Assembly (NCBI GenBank): GCA_958413895.1
Contig: CATYVQ010000011.1
Span: forward strand, 1 to 64,000
Source of the DNA: an uncultured Collinsella sp.
GTDB lineage: Bacteria > Actinomycetota > Coriobacteriia > Coriobacteriales > Coriobacteriaceae
Direction: 5' to 3'
DNA length: 64,000 nt
Below are positions 34,688-43,581 of the stretch, piece after piece (position 1 is the stretch's first letter; each line of letters opens with the position of its first letter). The notes beneath the pieces are model-generated. The model worked only from the letters and a program-made list of their open reading frames with translations, did no database searches and was not told the DNA's origin. Both the position numbers and the translations under genes were made by a program.

Positions 34688-35875
34688 TCAGGAGCGCGTT
34701 TTGCCGAAGGCCTTAAGCACTGCCGTCACGGGTCCAGGCTGAAAACGGCGGCGTACGTCGTCCAAACGCCCGGGGATATCGATGTGCTGTGGACAGTGCC
34801 GCGCACATTTGCCGCACTTGACGCAATTGCTCACCAGCTTGGCCTCGCTTGTGCGCACCGCGCTCGCCGTAAAGTACTGCGATAGACCCGTAAACCAGCT
34901 GTGCGCATAGCTCGCGTTGTAGGCGGCGAAGCAGCCGGGAATATTGATGCCCTTGGGGCATGGCATGCAGTAGCCGCACCCCGTACAGGGCACGCGGTTC
35001 GATTTTTCAAACTCCGTCAGCACGTGCGCGATGGCATCGAGCTGAGTAGCTGTCATCGAATCCGGCAGGGCTCGATCGGCCAACACCGCGTTCTCGTCCA
35101 CCTGCGCGGTATCGGTCATACCCGAAAGCAGCATCGTCACCTGAGGATGATTCCACACCCACGAAAGACCCCAAGCGGCAGGAGTGCACAAATGCGGGTC
35201 ACGGGCACTATCGAGCACAGCGCGGGCCCGTGGCGGCAGCTTGCCCGCTAAACGCCCGCCCAGCAGCGGCTCCATCACAAACACCGCGAGCCCGCGCTCC
35301 GCAGCCGCCATGAGTCCTGCCGTTCCCGCTTGGTAACGCTCGCCGGCATAGTTGTACTGTATCTGGCAAAAATCCCAGTCATATGCGTCAAGCATCGTCA
35401 GGAAATCCACCGCGCTGCCGTGGTACGAAAAACCAATCTGGCGAATGCGCCCCGCCGCCTTTTGGCGCGCGATCCAGTCCTCGATGCCCAACGCCACCAC
35501 ACGTTCCCACTGGGCGGGCGAGGTAATGTTGTGCATGAGGTAATAGTCGATATGGTCGGTCCGCAGGCGGTGCAATTGCTCGTCGAAGAACCGGTCGAAA
35601 TCCTCCGCACACTTGCACGAAGCATGCGGCAACTTGGTCGCCAGCAACACCCGGTCACGCAGCCCCAATCGCTCAAGCGAGGCGCCCACGCACGCCTCGT
35701 TACCGGGATAGAGATACGCGGTGTCCAGATAATTAATCCCCTGCTCCACCGCACGGGAAATGATGGCATCGGCTGTCTTCGCATCCGGACGTCCCGGCGC
35801 ACCGGGAAACCTCATGCACCCCAGCCCCAACGCCGAGATGCGGTTGCCGCTTTTGGGGTCAACGCGATATTGCAC
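34688..35875 (-). CDS. aldo/keto reductase with C-terminal 4Fe-4S domain
   Basis: 395 residues. The AKR barrel shows LDTAYLYPGNEACVG with the active Tyr near residue 57, LLATKLPHASCKCAEDF and IDYYLMHN. From about residue 295 the protein adds two cysteine clusters, CTGCGYCMPCPKGINIPGC and CVKCGKCARHCPQHIDIPG, which should bind two 4Fe-4S clusters. Such fusions are common in anaerobes and probably use ferredoxin electrons. GTG start behind GGAGGGG. Substrate unknown. Confidence 0.87.
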   Translation of the reverse strand: MQYRVDPKSGNRISALGLGCMRFPGAPGRPDAKTADAIISRAVEQGINYLDTAYLYPGNEACVGASLERLGLRDRVLLATKLPHASCKCAEDFDRFFDEQLHRLRTDHIDYYLMHNITSPAQWERVVALGIEDWIARQKAAGRIRQIGFSYHGSAVDFLTMLDAYDWDFCQIQYNYAGERYQAGTAGLMAAAERGLAVFVMEPLLGGRLAGKLPPRARAVLDSARDPHLCTPAAWGLSWVWNHPQVTMLLSGMTDTAQVDENAVLADRALPDSMTATQLDAIAHVLTEFEKSNRVPCTGCGYCMPCPKGINIPGCFAAYNASYAHSWFTGLSQYFTASAVRTSEAKLVSNCVKCGKCARHCPQHIDIPGRLDDVRRRFQPGPVTAVLKAFGKTRS

Positions 35876-36037
35876 GGCCCCTCCTCTCCCCTCGAAGCCC
35901 TAATGAGGCGAAACGCAACGGCCACGCCATCGAAACACATTGGAATCGCAATCGAGAACGTATCGTAACGTAGTAGAAATCGAGCCGTCACGGCGCCGCT
36001 TTAACATCAGCAAAAAGCCCGATGAAAGGAGGCGAGC

Positions 36038-36232
36038 GTGACCACACGCGAGGATGCCTACCCCTACCCCGGTGAACAGTACATCCTCTCGGTCGACCGC
36101 TATCAGATCGAGGTCATGGACCATCTGGATGAGCTTCCCGCCACGGGCGCCGTCATCTTCTGCACCTTCCCCAAAGTGCGCGATGGCGTTGGATATCCTG
36201 CACGCGTTTTTGCCATCTGCCCCGCGGCATAA
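36038..36232 (+). CDS. 64-residue protein, possible C-terminal remnant of a cyclase-family hydrolase
   Basis: GTG start directly behind a strong AAAGGAGG. Residues 30-64 (LDELPATGAVIFCTFPKVRD and GYPARVFAIC) resemble the C-terminal end of the cyclase/kynurenine formamidase family, whose full proteins have over 200 residues and HxGTHxD metal sites that are absent here. It is therefore a remnant, or a small gene that reused this end. A hairpin terminator follows at 36304-36331, so the unit still looks expressed. Confidence 0.5.
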   Translation: MTTREDAYPYPGEQYILSVDRYQIEVMDHLDELPATGAVIFCTFPKVRDGVGYPARVFAICPAA

Positions 36233-36303
36233 GTTCCCATGCGTTTGTTCTTCTAAATTCAGCCTCCGGTGCACGCTACACGCCCCAGCGGCATACAATC
36301 CAT

Positions 36304-36331
36304 CAGGCGCCCCGCACGCGGGCGCCTTTTT
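36304..36331 (+). terminator. terminator after the 64-residue ORF
   Basis: AGGCGCCC and GGGCGCCT form the stem around CGCACGC, with TTTTT behind on the plus strand. It lies just before the ribosome binding site of the next gene. Confidence 0.75.
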
Positions 36332-36348
36332 GTGAGGAGATGATTCAC

Positions 36349-37263
36349 ATGCAGATCAACAAGGTCACCTTTGTCGGCAAGGGCGGCGTCGGCCTGCTCT
36401 ACGGCAGCATGATTGCCAAGGCCCTCGGCAACGACGCCGTCGAATACGTCATGGATGATGCCCGTTTTGAGCGTCATGCGAACGACGCGCTCACCGTCAA
36501 CGGCAAGCCCTGCGATCTCACGTCCGTCCGCGCCAGCGAGGCGACGCCCGCCGATCTGGTCATCCTGACGGTCAAGACCACCGGTCTCGACCAAGCACTC
36601 AAGACTATGGAGCGCATCGTGGGACCCAACACGCTCATCGCCTCGCTGTGCAACGGCATTACGAGCGAGCAAAAGATTGCCGAGCGCTTTGGCTGGAAGC
36701 ACACCGTCCTGGGTATCTGCCAGGGCATGGACGCCGTATTCCTCGACGGCGCGCTCACCTTTACCAATGCGGGCGAGATTCGCTTTGGCGCGGCAGCAGA
36801 CACCGAGTCCGCAACCGTCACCGCCATCGACGAGCTCTACACACGCTGCGGCATCGCCCATGCCGTCGAGAGCGACATTGCGCACCGCATGTGGGCCAAA
36901 CTCATGCTCAACGACGGCATCAACCAGACCTGCATGGCCTACGGCGGGACCTACGGAAGCGCCACGGAGCCGGGCTCCGAGCAACGTCGCTGCTTTGTCT
37001 CCGCCATGCGCGAGACGCTTGCGGTCGCCAACGCCGAGGGCATCGAGCTCACCGAGGCAGACCTAACTCAGATGGTGCGCCTCATCGAGGGAATCGACCC
37101 CGCCGGTATGCCCTCGATGGCTCAGGACCGCATCGCGCAGCGCAAAACAGAGGTCGAGGAGTTCGCGGGCACCGTTCGCCGCCTGGCCGCCAAACACGAT
37201 ATCCAAGTGCCGCAAAACGATTGGCTCTACCAGAGGATTCGCGAAATAGAAAGCAGCTGGTAG
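36349..37263 (+). CDS. ketopantoate reductase family protein (PanE/ApbA)
   Basis: 304 residues. KVTFVGKGGVGLLYGSMIAKA forms the NADPH-binding loop, with the second glycine stretch SLCNGITSEQKIAERFG and the catalytic Lys in HRMWAKLMLNDGINQTC near residue 180. PanE makes pantoate for coenzyme A, but many paralogues act on other 2-keto acids, and no other pantothenate gene is nearby. ATG 36349 is preceded by GAGGAG at a proper distance; an ATG at 36340 is too close. Confidence 0.82.
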   Translation: MQINKVTFVGKGGVGLLYGSMIAKALGNDAVEYVMDDARFERHANDALTVNGKPCDLTSVRASEATPADLVILTVKTTGLDQALKTMERIVGPNTLIASLCNGITSEQKIAERFGWKHTVLGICQGMDAVFLDGALTFTNAGEIRFGAAADTESATVTAIDELYTRCGIAHAVESDIAHRMWAKLMLNDGINQTCMAYGGTYGSATEPGSEQRRCFVSAMRETLAVANAEGIELTEADLTQMVRLIEGIDPAGMPSMAQDRIAQRKTEVEEFAGTVRRLAAKHDIQVPQNDWLYQRIREIESSW

Positions 37264-37300
37264 TGCTCGGCATACTGCAGCCAACAGATCCAATGGCACA

Positions 37301-37341
37301 GCCGCCGCAAGGGGCACTCCCCTCGCGGCGGCTTCTTTCTT
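37301..37341 (+). terminator. terminator after the PanE-like gene
   Basis: Nearly perfect stem GCCGCCGC-A-AGGGG with CCCCT-CGCGGCGGC around CACT, followed by TTCTTTCTT. Confidence 0.8.
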
Positions 37342-37372
37342 CATCTTTGGCCAAAAATCAGCTTCACAACGG

Positions 37373-37579
37373 TTAGAGCTGCGACTCCAACGCCTGGTCC
37401 TCATCGTCGCGACAAAGGACTACACCCGCACTTCCCAGCAGCGCGGCCGCGATCAAGGCGCCGACCACGATAGAGGCAGCCCCACAAGACCCCTGCATAC
37501 CCGCGACGAGCGCGGCCGTGGGACCAAGGCAGCCAAGCATCAAAGCGACGGCGGCAACGGCAATATCTCGAGCATTCAC
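37373..37579 (-). CDS. small two-helix membrane protein
   Basis: 68 residues with two hydrophobic segments (IAVAAVALMLGCLGPTAALV and IVVGALIAAALLGSAGVVL) and a short acidic tail CRDDEDQALESQL. GGAGGAA lies before the ATG, which supports translation. No family was recognised and the neighbours give no functional hint. Confidence 0.55.
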   Translation of the reverse strand: MNARDIAVAAVALMLGCLGPTAALVAGMQGSCGAASIVVGALIAAALLGSAGVVLCRDDEDQALESQL

Positions 37580-37694
37580 AAGACCACTTCCTCCAAGAGA
37601 AAGACCTTATTTCTCAAGAACCAGTGTGCCCAGCATCCATACGCCCAGCGTACCGCCACGGTAAGGGCTCTGTTAACTCAAACGCACATAAAGA

Positions 37695-37742
37695 ACGGGC
37701 GGCTTTACGTTGCCCAAAGGCTCAGTAAAGACGCCCGCCCGT
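37695..37742. terminator. hairpin after the secreted protein gene
   Basis: ACGGGCGG and CTTTAC on the left pair with GTAAAG and CCGCCCGT on the right across a small bulge. It lies between two minus-strand genes, 25 bp behind the secreted-protein stop. Confidence 0.6.
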
Positions 37743-37766
37743 CATCTCCTATTGGCTTATGGCAGA

Positions 37767-38543
37767 TTACCAACCGGTATAGTAGTCGGTGGTTCCGGCA
37801 GCGCAGCCGGAGTCATAGACCTTGCAATCACCCTTGGAACCCGTAAAAGTCGAGCCCTGGGCCATATCGCCCGCGGCAACAACGTAATAGCCGTCGGAAT
37901 CGCGCCAGAAGCCCTCAGAATCCTGAGTCCATTCGCCCGTGCGATAGTGATAAAGCACATTGCTGCTGTAATAGGTCTCGCGGCGCCCGTTGTAGTTATT
38001 GACACCCGCAGAGCGCGTCAGGCCCGATCCGTTCGCGTAGGACGCGGCAGACGCGTAGGACGAAGTGTAACCGGCGTTGTAGTACGAAGCCTGGGCGACC
38101 TCGGCAGCCTCCGCCTCGGCGGCAGCAGCCTCGAGCACTTCGCGCTTGGCATCCTCAAGCGCAGCGCGCAGCTCATCGAGCTCGGTCGACTTCGCGTCGA
38201 CCTCCCCCATCGTCAAAAGGCTGCCTGCGCCATCGATACAGCCCTGCAGCACAGCGCGCTCGTCATCGGTGGCATAGTCACCATACATGTTTAGGATGAT
38301 CTGAGCGCGCATCTCCAGGGAATCGCGCTTTGCCCCCATCGAGGCGTTCCACTCCTGCATAGAGCCATAACCGTCGCCGCGGTAGTCGACGGGCTGCACC
38401 AGCGTCGCCTCAGACGGCGTAGATCCAACCGTATCGGACAGTGTTGCGGCGTGGGCATCGGTTGCGCCGGCGCCCGCCAACAGTGCCACGGTCAGAGCGG
38501 CGGAAAGGGCGGCGGCTTTCGGTTTTCGTGAATCGATCCTCAT
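37767..38543 (-). CDS. secreted protein with coiled segment and aromatic C-terminal domain
   Basis: 258 residues. A Sec signal peptide (AAALSAALTVALLAGAGATD, cleavage likely after AHA near residue 32) is followed by a helical, Ala/Glu-rich coiled region (about 110-150), a Tyr/Ser-rich linker, and a compact end of about 80 residues rich in Tyr, Trp and Gly (VLYHYRTGEWTQDSEGFW). The last domain resembles double-psi or 3D-type wall-enzyme ends seen in actinobacteria, but the catalytic identity is not clear. ATG 38543 is used because it starts the signal peptide. Confidence 0.7.
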   Translation of the reverse strand: MRIDSRKPKAAALSAALTVALLAGAGATDAHAATLSDTVGSTPSEATLVQPVDYRGDGYGSMQEWNASMGAKRDSLEMRAQIILNMYGDYATDDERAVLQGCIDGAGSLLTMGEVDAKSTELDELRAALEDAKREVLEAAAAEAEAAEVAQASYYNAGYTSSYASAASYANGSGLTRSAGVNNYNGRRETYYSSNVLYHYRTGEWTQDSEGFWRDSDGYYVVAAGDMAQGSTFTGSKGDCKVYDSGCAAGTTDYYTGW

Positions 38544-38710
38544 GTAGCTGGAAACCTCCGTAGTGCGTTTTTGCTGCGTTTGAGCTGCGTGTGATTCGAT
38601 CGCGCTGCATAGTACCCCGAGCAAATCGCGACCTGCGGTTTTACTCAAAAGGCGCACGTCAATTGCGTAAAACTCACATCCTCTCAACAGGAGTTTTCCA
38701 CAACTCGAAT

Positions 38711-38754
38711 GCATAAAGCGAGTCAAAAACCCTGTTTTTGCACCCGCTCTATGC
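38711..38754. repeat. hairpin with wobble-compatible arms downstream of metY
   Basis: GCATAAAGCGAGT-CAAAAA pairs with TTTTTGCACCCGCT and CTATGC. Arm differences give G-U pairs in minus-strand RNA. It follows the metY terminator directly and may back it up. Confidence 0.6.
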
Positions 38755-38793
38755 AAAAAAGGCGCCTGTGCAACCATTGTTCGCACAGGCGCC
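38755..38793 (-). terminator. metY terminator
   Basis: Stem GGCGCCTGTGC/GCACAGGCGCC (38761-38793) with a loop of about ten bases, followed on the minus strand by TTTTTT (38760-38755). A textbook rho-independent terminator. Confidence 0.88.
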
Positions 38794-38855
38794 TTGAGCA
38801 GGCATTTTATGCAGTTATACCTATCGAGTCGCAAGGGGTCCTTGCACAAGTCGCC

Positions 38856-40166
38856 TTACTCGTCCAGCGCGGCGAAGGCCTGCTTCAGATCCCAAATGAT
38901 ATCCTCGGCGTTCTCGGTACCGATGGAAAGACGGATCGTGGAGGGCGTGATGTTCTGCTCGGCGAGCTCCTCGGCAGAGAGCTGGGAGTGCGTGGTGGTA
39001 GCCGGGTGCACGACGAGCGACTTGACGTCGGCCACGTTGGCGAGCAGCGAGAATACCTGCAGATGATCGATGAACTTCCAAGCTGCCTCCTGGCCACCCT
39101 TAATCTCAAAGGTAAAGATCGAGGCACCGCCGTTGGGGAAGTACTTCTGATAGAGCTCGTGATCGGGGTGCTCAGACAGGCTCGGGTGGTTCACCTTGGC
39201 GACATGGCTGTCACCAGCCAGGAACTCAACGACCTTCTTGGTGTTCTCGACATGACGGTCAACGCGCAGCGACAGAGTCTCGGTGCCCTGGAGCAGGATC
39301 CAGGCGTTGAACGGGCTGATGCAGGCGCCCTCGTCACGCAGCAAGATAGCGCGGACATAGGTTGCGAAGGCGGCGGGACCGGCAGCCTCGGCAAACGAGA
39401 CGCCATGGTAGGAGGGGTTGGGCTCGGCGATCTGCGCATACTTGCCGCTCGCCTTCCAATCGAAGTTACCGCCGTCGACGATCACACCGCCCAGCGAGGT
39501 GCCGTGGCCGCCAATGAACTTGGTTGCAGAGTGAACGACGATGTTGGCACCATGCTCCAGCGGACGGAACAGATACGGGGTGCCGAAGGTGTTGTCGACG
39601 ACAACCGGCAGACCGTGCTTCTTGGCGATCTCGGAGATGGCGTCGATGTTGGGGATGTCGGAGTTGGGGTTGCCGAGCGTCTCGAGATAGATGACCGTGG
39701 TGTTGTCCTTGATGGCACCCTCGACCTCTTCCAGGTTGTGGGCATCGACGAAGGTGGTCTCGACGCCAAACTGGGAGAGCGTATGCTCCAGCAGGTTGTA
39801 GGAGCCACCGTAGATGGTCTTCTGAGCCACCACGTGGTCACCGGCCTGGGCAAGAGCCTGCAGGGTATAGGTGATGGCAGCAGCACCGGAGGCGACGGCG
39901 AGACCTGCCACGCCACCCTCGAGTGCGGCGATACGGTCCTCAAAGACGCCCTGGGTGGAGTTGGTCAGACGGCCGTAGATGTTACCAGCATCGGCAAGAC
40001 CAAAGCGGTCGGCGGCGTGCTGGGAGTTGCGGAACACATAGCTCGTGGTCTGGTAGATAGGCACGGCGCGGGAGTCGGATGCGGGATCGGCGCTCTCCTG
40101 GCCAACGTGAAGCTGCAGGGTATCGAAACCAAAGGTGTGCTCGGGGTTGTTGATGAACTGGCTCAT
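38856..40166 (-). CDS. metY: O-acetylhomoserine aminocarboxypropyltransferase (sulfhydrylase)
   Basis: 436 residues, the length of O-acetylhomoserine sulfhydrylases. The PLP lysine is in VVHSATKFIGGHGTSLGG near residue 210; other family stretches are TLQLHVGQ at the start, YGRLTNSTQGVFEDRIAALE and YLETLGNPNSDIPNID. It makes homocysteine from O-acetylhomoserine and sulfide. The gene has its own promoter and a leader with a short cysteine-containing ORF, and a LysR gene is divergent upstream, so it is likely controlled by sulfur supply. Confidence 0.92.
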   Translation of the reverse strand: MSQFINNPEHTFGFDTLQLHVGQESADPASDSRAVPIYQTTSYVFRNSQHAADRFGLADAGNIYGRLTNSTQGVFEDRIAALEGGVAGLAVASGAAAITYTLQALAQAGDHVVAQKTIYGGSYNLLEHTLSQFGVETTFVDAHNLEEVEGAIKDNTTVIYLETLGNPNSDIPNIDAISEIAKKHGLPVVVDNTFGTPYLFRPLEHGANIVVHSATKFIGGHGTSLGGVIVDGGNFDWKASGKYAQIAEPNPSYHGVSFAEAAGPAAFATYVRAILLRDEGACISPFNAWILLQGTETLSLRVDRHVENTKKVVEFLAGDSHVAKVNHPSLSEHPDHELYQKYFPNGGASIFTFEIKGGQEAAWKFIDHLQVFSLLANVADVKSLVVHPATTTHSQLSAEELAEQNITPSTIRLSIGTENAEDIIWDLKQAFAALDE

Positions 40167-40228
40167 GATGATCTCCTTGATCGAACAAAAGTAAATAAAT
40201 TAGAGAGAAGTAAGTCGCTGTCTCCTGA

Positions 40229-40282
40229 TCACGCCGACGGGCGCAAACAGGAGCCCGGCATTCGTCTTGGTAAGCAATTCAT
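40229..40282 (-). CDS. putative 17-residue leader peptide of metY
   Basis: A short ORF, MNCLPRRMPGSCLRPSA, starts 6 nt behind a strong AAAGGAGG. It contains two Cys codons and two Met codons. Its 3' half overlaps a hairpin in which CTCCTG and CAGGAG pair around an inner CGCC-CGTC-GGCG stem (about 40221-40255), the layout of a translation-coupled attenuator. Function is inferred from position and layout only. Confidence 0.5.
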   Translation of the reverse strand: MNCLPRRMPGSCLRPSA

Positions 40283-40350
40283 ATGCGGGCCTCCTTTCGC
40301 ATCCCGGTTCCGTGGTCGGCTTAATTACCTACCGCCTTTGTGTGTTTTGA

Positions 40351-40379
40351 ATAGTACGAGCATCGTCTCCCCGGGTCAA
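40351..40379 (-). promoter_or_regulatory. metY promoter
   Basis: Minus strand -35 TTGACC (40374-40379), 17 bp, -10 TACTAT (40351-40356). The transcript would begin near 40344 and carry about 180 nt of leader before metY. Confidence 0.7.
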
Positions 40380-40439
40380 TCACTTAAAAGCGCTAACCTG
40401 TTATCGGTTTTATAGATAGCAATCGAAAGGATGGCGTCG

Positions 40440-41378
40440 ATGACCCTTCAGCAGCTTCGTTTTCTGATTGCCGTGGCAGAGTCCGGCTCAATCAACGCCG
40501 CAGCTCAGCGCCTCTATACCGCTCAGTCCAACATCTCAAACGCCGTCAAAAGCCTGGAACAGGAGCTCCACCTGGAGATCTTTACGCGCTCCAGCCGCGG
40601 CGTCACGCTCACCAACGACGGCACCGAGCTTTTGGGCTATGCGCGCCAAGTCGTAGAGCAGGCCGACATGCTCGAGGCCCGCTACGAGGACGGCGGCACG
40701 CCCCAGGCGCGCCTCGCCATCTCGGCCCAACACTACGCGTTTTCGGTCGAGGCCTTTGTCAATGTGGTCGAACGCTGCCGCGACAGCAAGTTCGAGTTCA
40801 TCATGCGCGAGACCACCACATCGCAGATCATCGATGACGTCCGCGCGTTTCGCAGCGACATCGGCATCCTGTATCTGGACGACTTTAACGATCGTGTCCT
40901 ACAGAAAGCCTTTACCGATGCCCGAGCAAGCTTCCATCACCTCTTTGACGCGAAGGTCCACGTGTTCGTAAGTGAGCGCCACCCGCTTGCCCGCCGCCCG
41001 CAGCTGTCCCTTGCCGACCTTACGCCCTATACGCGCTACAGCTTTGAGCAGGGAACCTCAAACTCCTTCTATTACGCCGAGGAGCCGTTTAGCTACATCC
41101 CCTGCGATCGCAACATTCGAGTCTCTGACCGCGGCACGCTCACCAACCTGCTGATCACCTCGAACGGCTACACGCTCTCCACCGGCGTGCTCTCAAACGA
41201 AATGCAATGGGGCATGGCATCGATCCCGCTGGCAGATGCCCCGACGATGCACGTAGGCTATATCATGCACGATGAACGCAAGCCCTCTCCCCTGTTACAG
41301 CAATACCTCGACGAGCTCGACCGCATCATCCAAGAAAACCAGCCATCTGAGGACGGGGTAGATATGGTAGATTGCTAG
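40440..41378 (+). CDS. LysR-family transcriptional regulator
   Basis: 312 residues: N-terminal HTH (LQQLRFLIAVAESGSINAAA and QRLYTAQSNISNAVKSLE) and a type-2 periplasmic-fold effector domain (LAISAQHYAFSVEAFVNVVE onward). It is divergent from metY across about 270 bp that includes the metY promoter, so it probably controls metY and senses a sulfur or methionine intermediate such as O-acetylhomoserine; this is inference. ATG 40440 is 9 nt behind AAAGG; the ATG at 40431 is too close to it. Confidence 0.87.
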   Translation: MTLQQLRFLIAVAESGSINAAAQRLYTAQSNISNAVKSLEQELHLEIFTRSSRGVTLTNDGTELLGYARQVVEQADMLEARYEDGGTPQARLAISAQHYAFSVEAFVNVVERCRDSKFEFIMRETTTSQIIDDVRAFRSDIGILYLDDFNDRVLQKAFTDARASFHHLFDAKVHVFVSERHPLARRPQLSLADLTPYTRYSFEQGTSNSFYYAEEPFSYIPCDRNIRVSDRGTLTNLLITSNGYTLSTGVLSNEMQWGMASIPLADAPTMHVGYIMHDERKPSPLLQQYLDELDRIIQENQPSEDGVDMVDC

Positions 41379-41441
41379 CCCTCGGCGAACGCGGCGCTAC
41401 AATGGTCACTCACACGAAACGTACCCAACGAAAGGAACCAT

Positions 41442-41927
41442 GTGAAGGTCATCATCTATACCGACGGCTCGGCCCGATCAAATCCGGGACGCGGCGGCTA
41501 CGGCGCCGTGCTCAAATACACCAACCCCGCCGGCAAGACCTTCACCTCCGAGCTTTCGCGTGGCTACGCCAAGACCACCAACAACCGCATGGAACTCATG
41601 GCGGTTATCGTGGCGCTCGAGGCGCTCAACCGCCCCTGCGACGTCGAAGTCCATTCCGATTCGCAGTACGTCGTCAACGCCTTCAACAAGCACTGGATTG
41701 ACGGATGGAAAAAACGCGGCTGGAAGACCGCCAACAAGCAGCCTGTCAAGAACCGCGATCTGTGGGAGCGCCTGCTCACCGCAAAGAACAAGCACAAAGT
41801 GGAGTTCATCTGGGTTAAGGGCCACGCCGGCCATGAGCTCAATGAGCGGTGCGACGAGCTTGCCACCACGGCGGCCGACGGCAGCAACCTCGATATCGAC
41901 ACCGGCTTTAACGAGAGCGACCTGTAA
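41442..41927 (+). CDS. rnhA: ribonuclease HI
   Basis: 161 residues. The four acidic catalytic residues are visible: [31 protein letters not shown] and [11 protein letters not shown]; the basic handle region [20 protein letters not shown] is present. It removes RNA from RNA-DNA hybrids. GTG start behind AAAGGAA. Confidence 0.93.
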   Translation: MKVIIYTDGSARSNPGRGGYGAVLKYTNPAGKTFTSELSRGYAKTTNNRMELMAVIVALEALNRPCDVEVHSDSQYVVNAFNKHWIDGWKKRGWKTANKQPVKNRDLWERLLTAKNKHKVEFIWVKGHAGHELNERCDELATTAADGSNLDIDTGFNESDL

Positions 41928-42000
41928 CGGCGTTTTCGCACGCTTTTGTGTCCTCCCGCGCTACACTCGTCCTGTAGGCCAAACAACGCAAGGGGGACAC

Positions 42001-43107
42001 ATGCTGCGCATCGCAACCATCGGCACATCCATGATCACCAACGACTTTATCCAAGTCGTCAATGCCAACGACCAGGCTGTATTCGTGGGCACGCTTTCAC
42101 GCGACGCCGAGCGCGGCGCCGCCTTTACCGCCGAACACGGCGGCGAACGTAACTTCACCGCACTCGAAGAGCTCGCGTCCGCCGACGACGTCGACGCCGT
42201 CTATATCGGCAGCCCTAACGCACTTCACTACGAGCAGGCCCTCGCCTGCATCGCCGGCGGTAAGCACGTTATCGTCGAAAAGCCCTTCTGCGCCACCGAA
42301 GCACAGGCGCTGGAAGTCTTCCGCGCTGCCGAGGCAGCAGGTGTCGTGGCCCTCGAGGCCATGCGTCCCCTCCACGATCCCGCCTTCCACGCCATCGAGG
42401 ACGCCCTGGGCGAGATCGCCCCCATCCGCCGCGCCTCATTACGCTTTGGCAAGTATTCCTCGCGCTACAACGAGATTCTCGCGGGACGCGCCACCAATAT
42501 CTTCGACTGCAATATGGCATCGGGTTCCCTCATGGACATTGGCGTCTACGCCGTCGAGCCCATGGTCGAGATTTTCGGCATGCCCTCCGGCCTTACGAGC
42601 ATGACTACTCTGCTCGACCCCACCACGCGACAGCTCACGCACGGCCCCATCGACGGCTGCGGTTCCATCCTCGCCAGCTATGGCGGAGGCCGCATCTCCG
42701 TCGAGCTCGCGCACTCCAAAATTACGAATGACCTGCTGCCCTCGCAGATCGAAGGCGAGCGTGGCACTATCCAGATCGACCATCTGTCCACGCCCCGCAA
42801 CGTCCGCATCGACTATCGCGGCGATGTCGTACGCGGCTCGGCGACCGAGGCACCGCGCGAACAGGGCGACAACGGCCGCGTGCTCGACCTGCCCAAATCG
42901 AGCAACACTATGGAATACGAACTCACAGACTTTATCACCGCCATCGGCGGCATCGATAACGTTAAGGAAGAGATTTGGGAGACCCCGGCGGGACGCCACG
43001 AGCTTGGCCACTACCGCGATGTCACGCTCGTCTCACTGCGCATCATGGATGCCGTGCGCCAGCAGGCCGGCATTACCTTCCCGGCCGACGCAGGCAAGCA
43101 GGCATAG
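42001..43107 (+). CDS. Gfo/Idh/MocA family oxidoreductase (second copy)
   Basis: 368 residues. The N-terminal LRIATIGTSMITNDFIQ is a Rossmann start with a degenerate glycine motif; AVYIGSPNALHYEQALACI and VIVEKPFCATEAQALEVF carry the family EKP motif near residue 95, and FDCNMASGSLMDIGVYAVEP the C-terminal domain. NAD(P)-dependent sugar or polyol dehydrogenase of unknown substrate. Strong AAGGGGG before ATG 42001. It differs clearly from the homologue at 33575-34594 and lies 2 bp before the acylphosphatase gene. Confidence 0.83.
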   Translation: MLRIATIGTSMITNDFIQVVNANDQAVFVGTLSRDAERGAAFTAEHGGERNFTALEELASADDVDAVYIGSPNALHYEQALACIAGGKHVIVEKPFCATEAQALEVFRAAEAAGVVALEAMRPLHDPAFHAIEDALGEIAPIRRASLRFGKYSSRYNEILAGRATNIFDCNMASGSLMDIGVYAVEPMVEIFGMPSGLTSMTTLLDPTTRQLTHGPIDGCGSILASYGGGRISVELAHSKITNDLLPSQIEGERGTIQIDHLSTPRNVRIDYRGDVVRGSATEAPREQGDNGRVLDLPKSSNTMEYELTDFITAIGGIDNVKEEIWETPAGRHELGHYRDVTLVSLRIMDAVRQQAGITFPADAGKQA

Positions 43108-43109
43108 CG

Positions 43110-43520
43110 ATGGGTCTCTTCGATACGTTCTTCTCCAGTGTCACCGGCGGCAGTCGAGAATCCCAAAAACCATCAAACGTCGAGCTCGAGCTGCGCCGCA
43201 GACTTACTGTGCTCGCAAGCGACGAGGCCACTCAAGACACTCCCCTGCGCTATTTCCTGCGCTGGGCGGGGCAAGTCCAAGGCGTTGGTTTTCGTTTTAC
43301 CACCACCAACTTCGCGCAGGCACGCTCCCTCACCGGCTGGGTGCGTAATATGGAAGACGGCTCAGTCGAGATGGAGATACAGGGAGCTCCGGCAAACATC
43401 CTATCTCATCTCGAGGCGCTTCATGCCTCCTACGAGCGCATGGGAACGCGTTTTCACCTCGTAGACGCCCAGGCCCGAGCTCCACTTGCCAATGAGGACG
43501 GTTTCAGTCCTCATTATTAG
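43110..43520 (+). CDS. acylphosphatase with N-terminal extension
   Basis: 136 residues; the last 90 are an acylphosphatase: RWAGQVQGVGFRFTTTNFA with the phosphate-binding Arg and GWVRNMEDGSVEMEIQG with the catalytic Asn. It hydrolyses acyl phosphates such as acetyl phosphate. The first 45 residues (LFDTFFSSVTGGSRESQ and a charged helix) are extra compared with normal 90-residue enzymes. Start is 2 bp after the oxidoreductase stop, so translation is coupled. Confidence 0.85.
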   Translation: MGLFDTFFSSVTGGSRESQKPSNVELELRRRLTVLASDEATQDTPLRYFLRWAGQVQGVGFRFTTTNFAQARSLTGWVRNMEDGSVEMEIQGAPANILSHLEALHASYERMGTRFHLVDAQARAPLANEDGFSPHY

Positions 43521-43581
43521 TATTCTGTGCTAAATACGGTATCATTTACCTACGACCGTTGATAGAAAAGAGGCGAGGCGC

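Noticed and set aside
34688..35875. Sugar-amine operon membership of the Fe-S aldo/keto reductase
   Set aside because: It is about 20 kb away and in its own transcription unit; no evidence links it to the 4.8-15.2 kb operon.
40167..40350. SAM riboswitch before metY
   Set aside because: The leader lacks the SAM-I/SAM-II core elements I could check by eye; the short ORF and hairpin explain it better.
38709..40415. 568-residue plus-strand frame
   Set aside because: Antisense of metY, and it covers the metY terminator and promoter.
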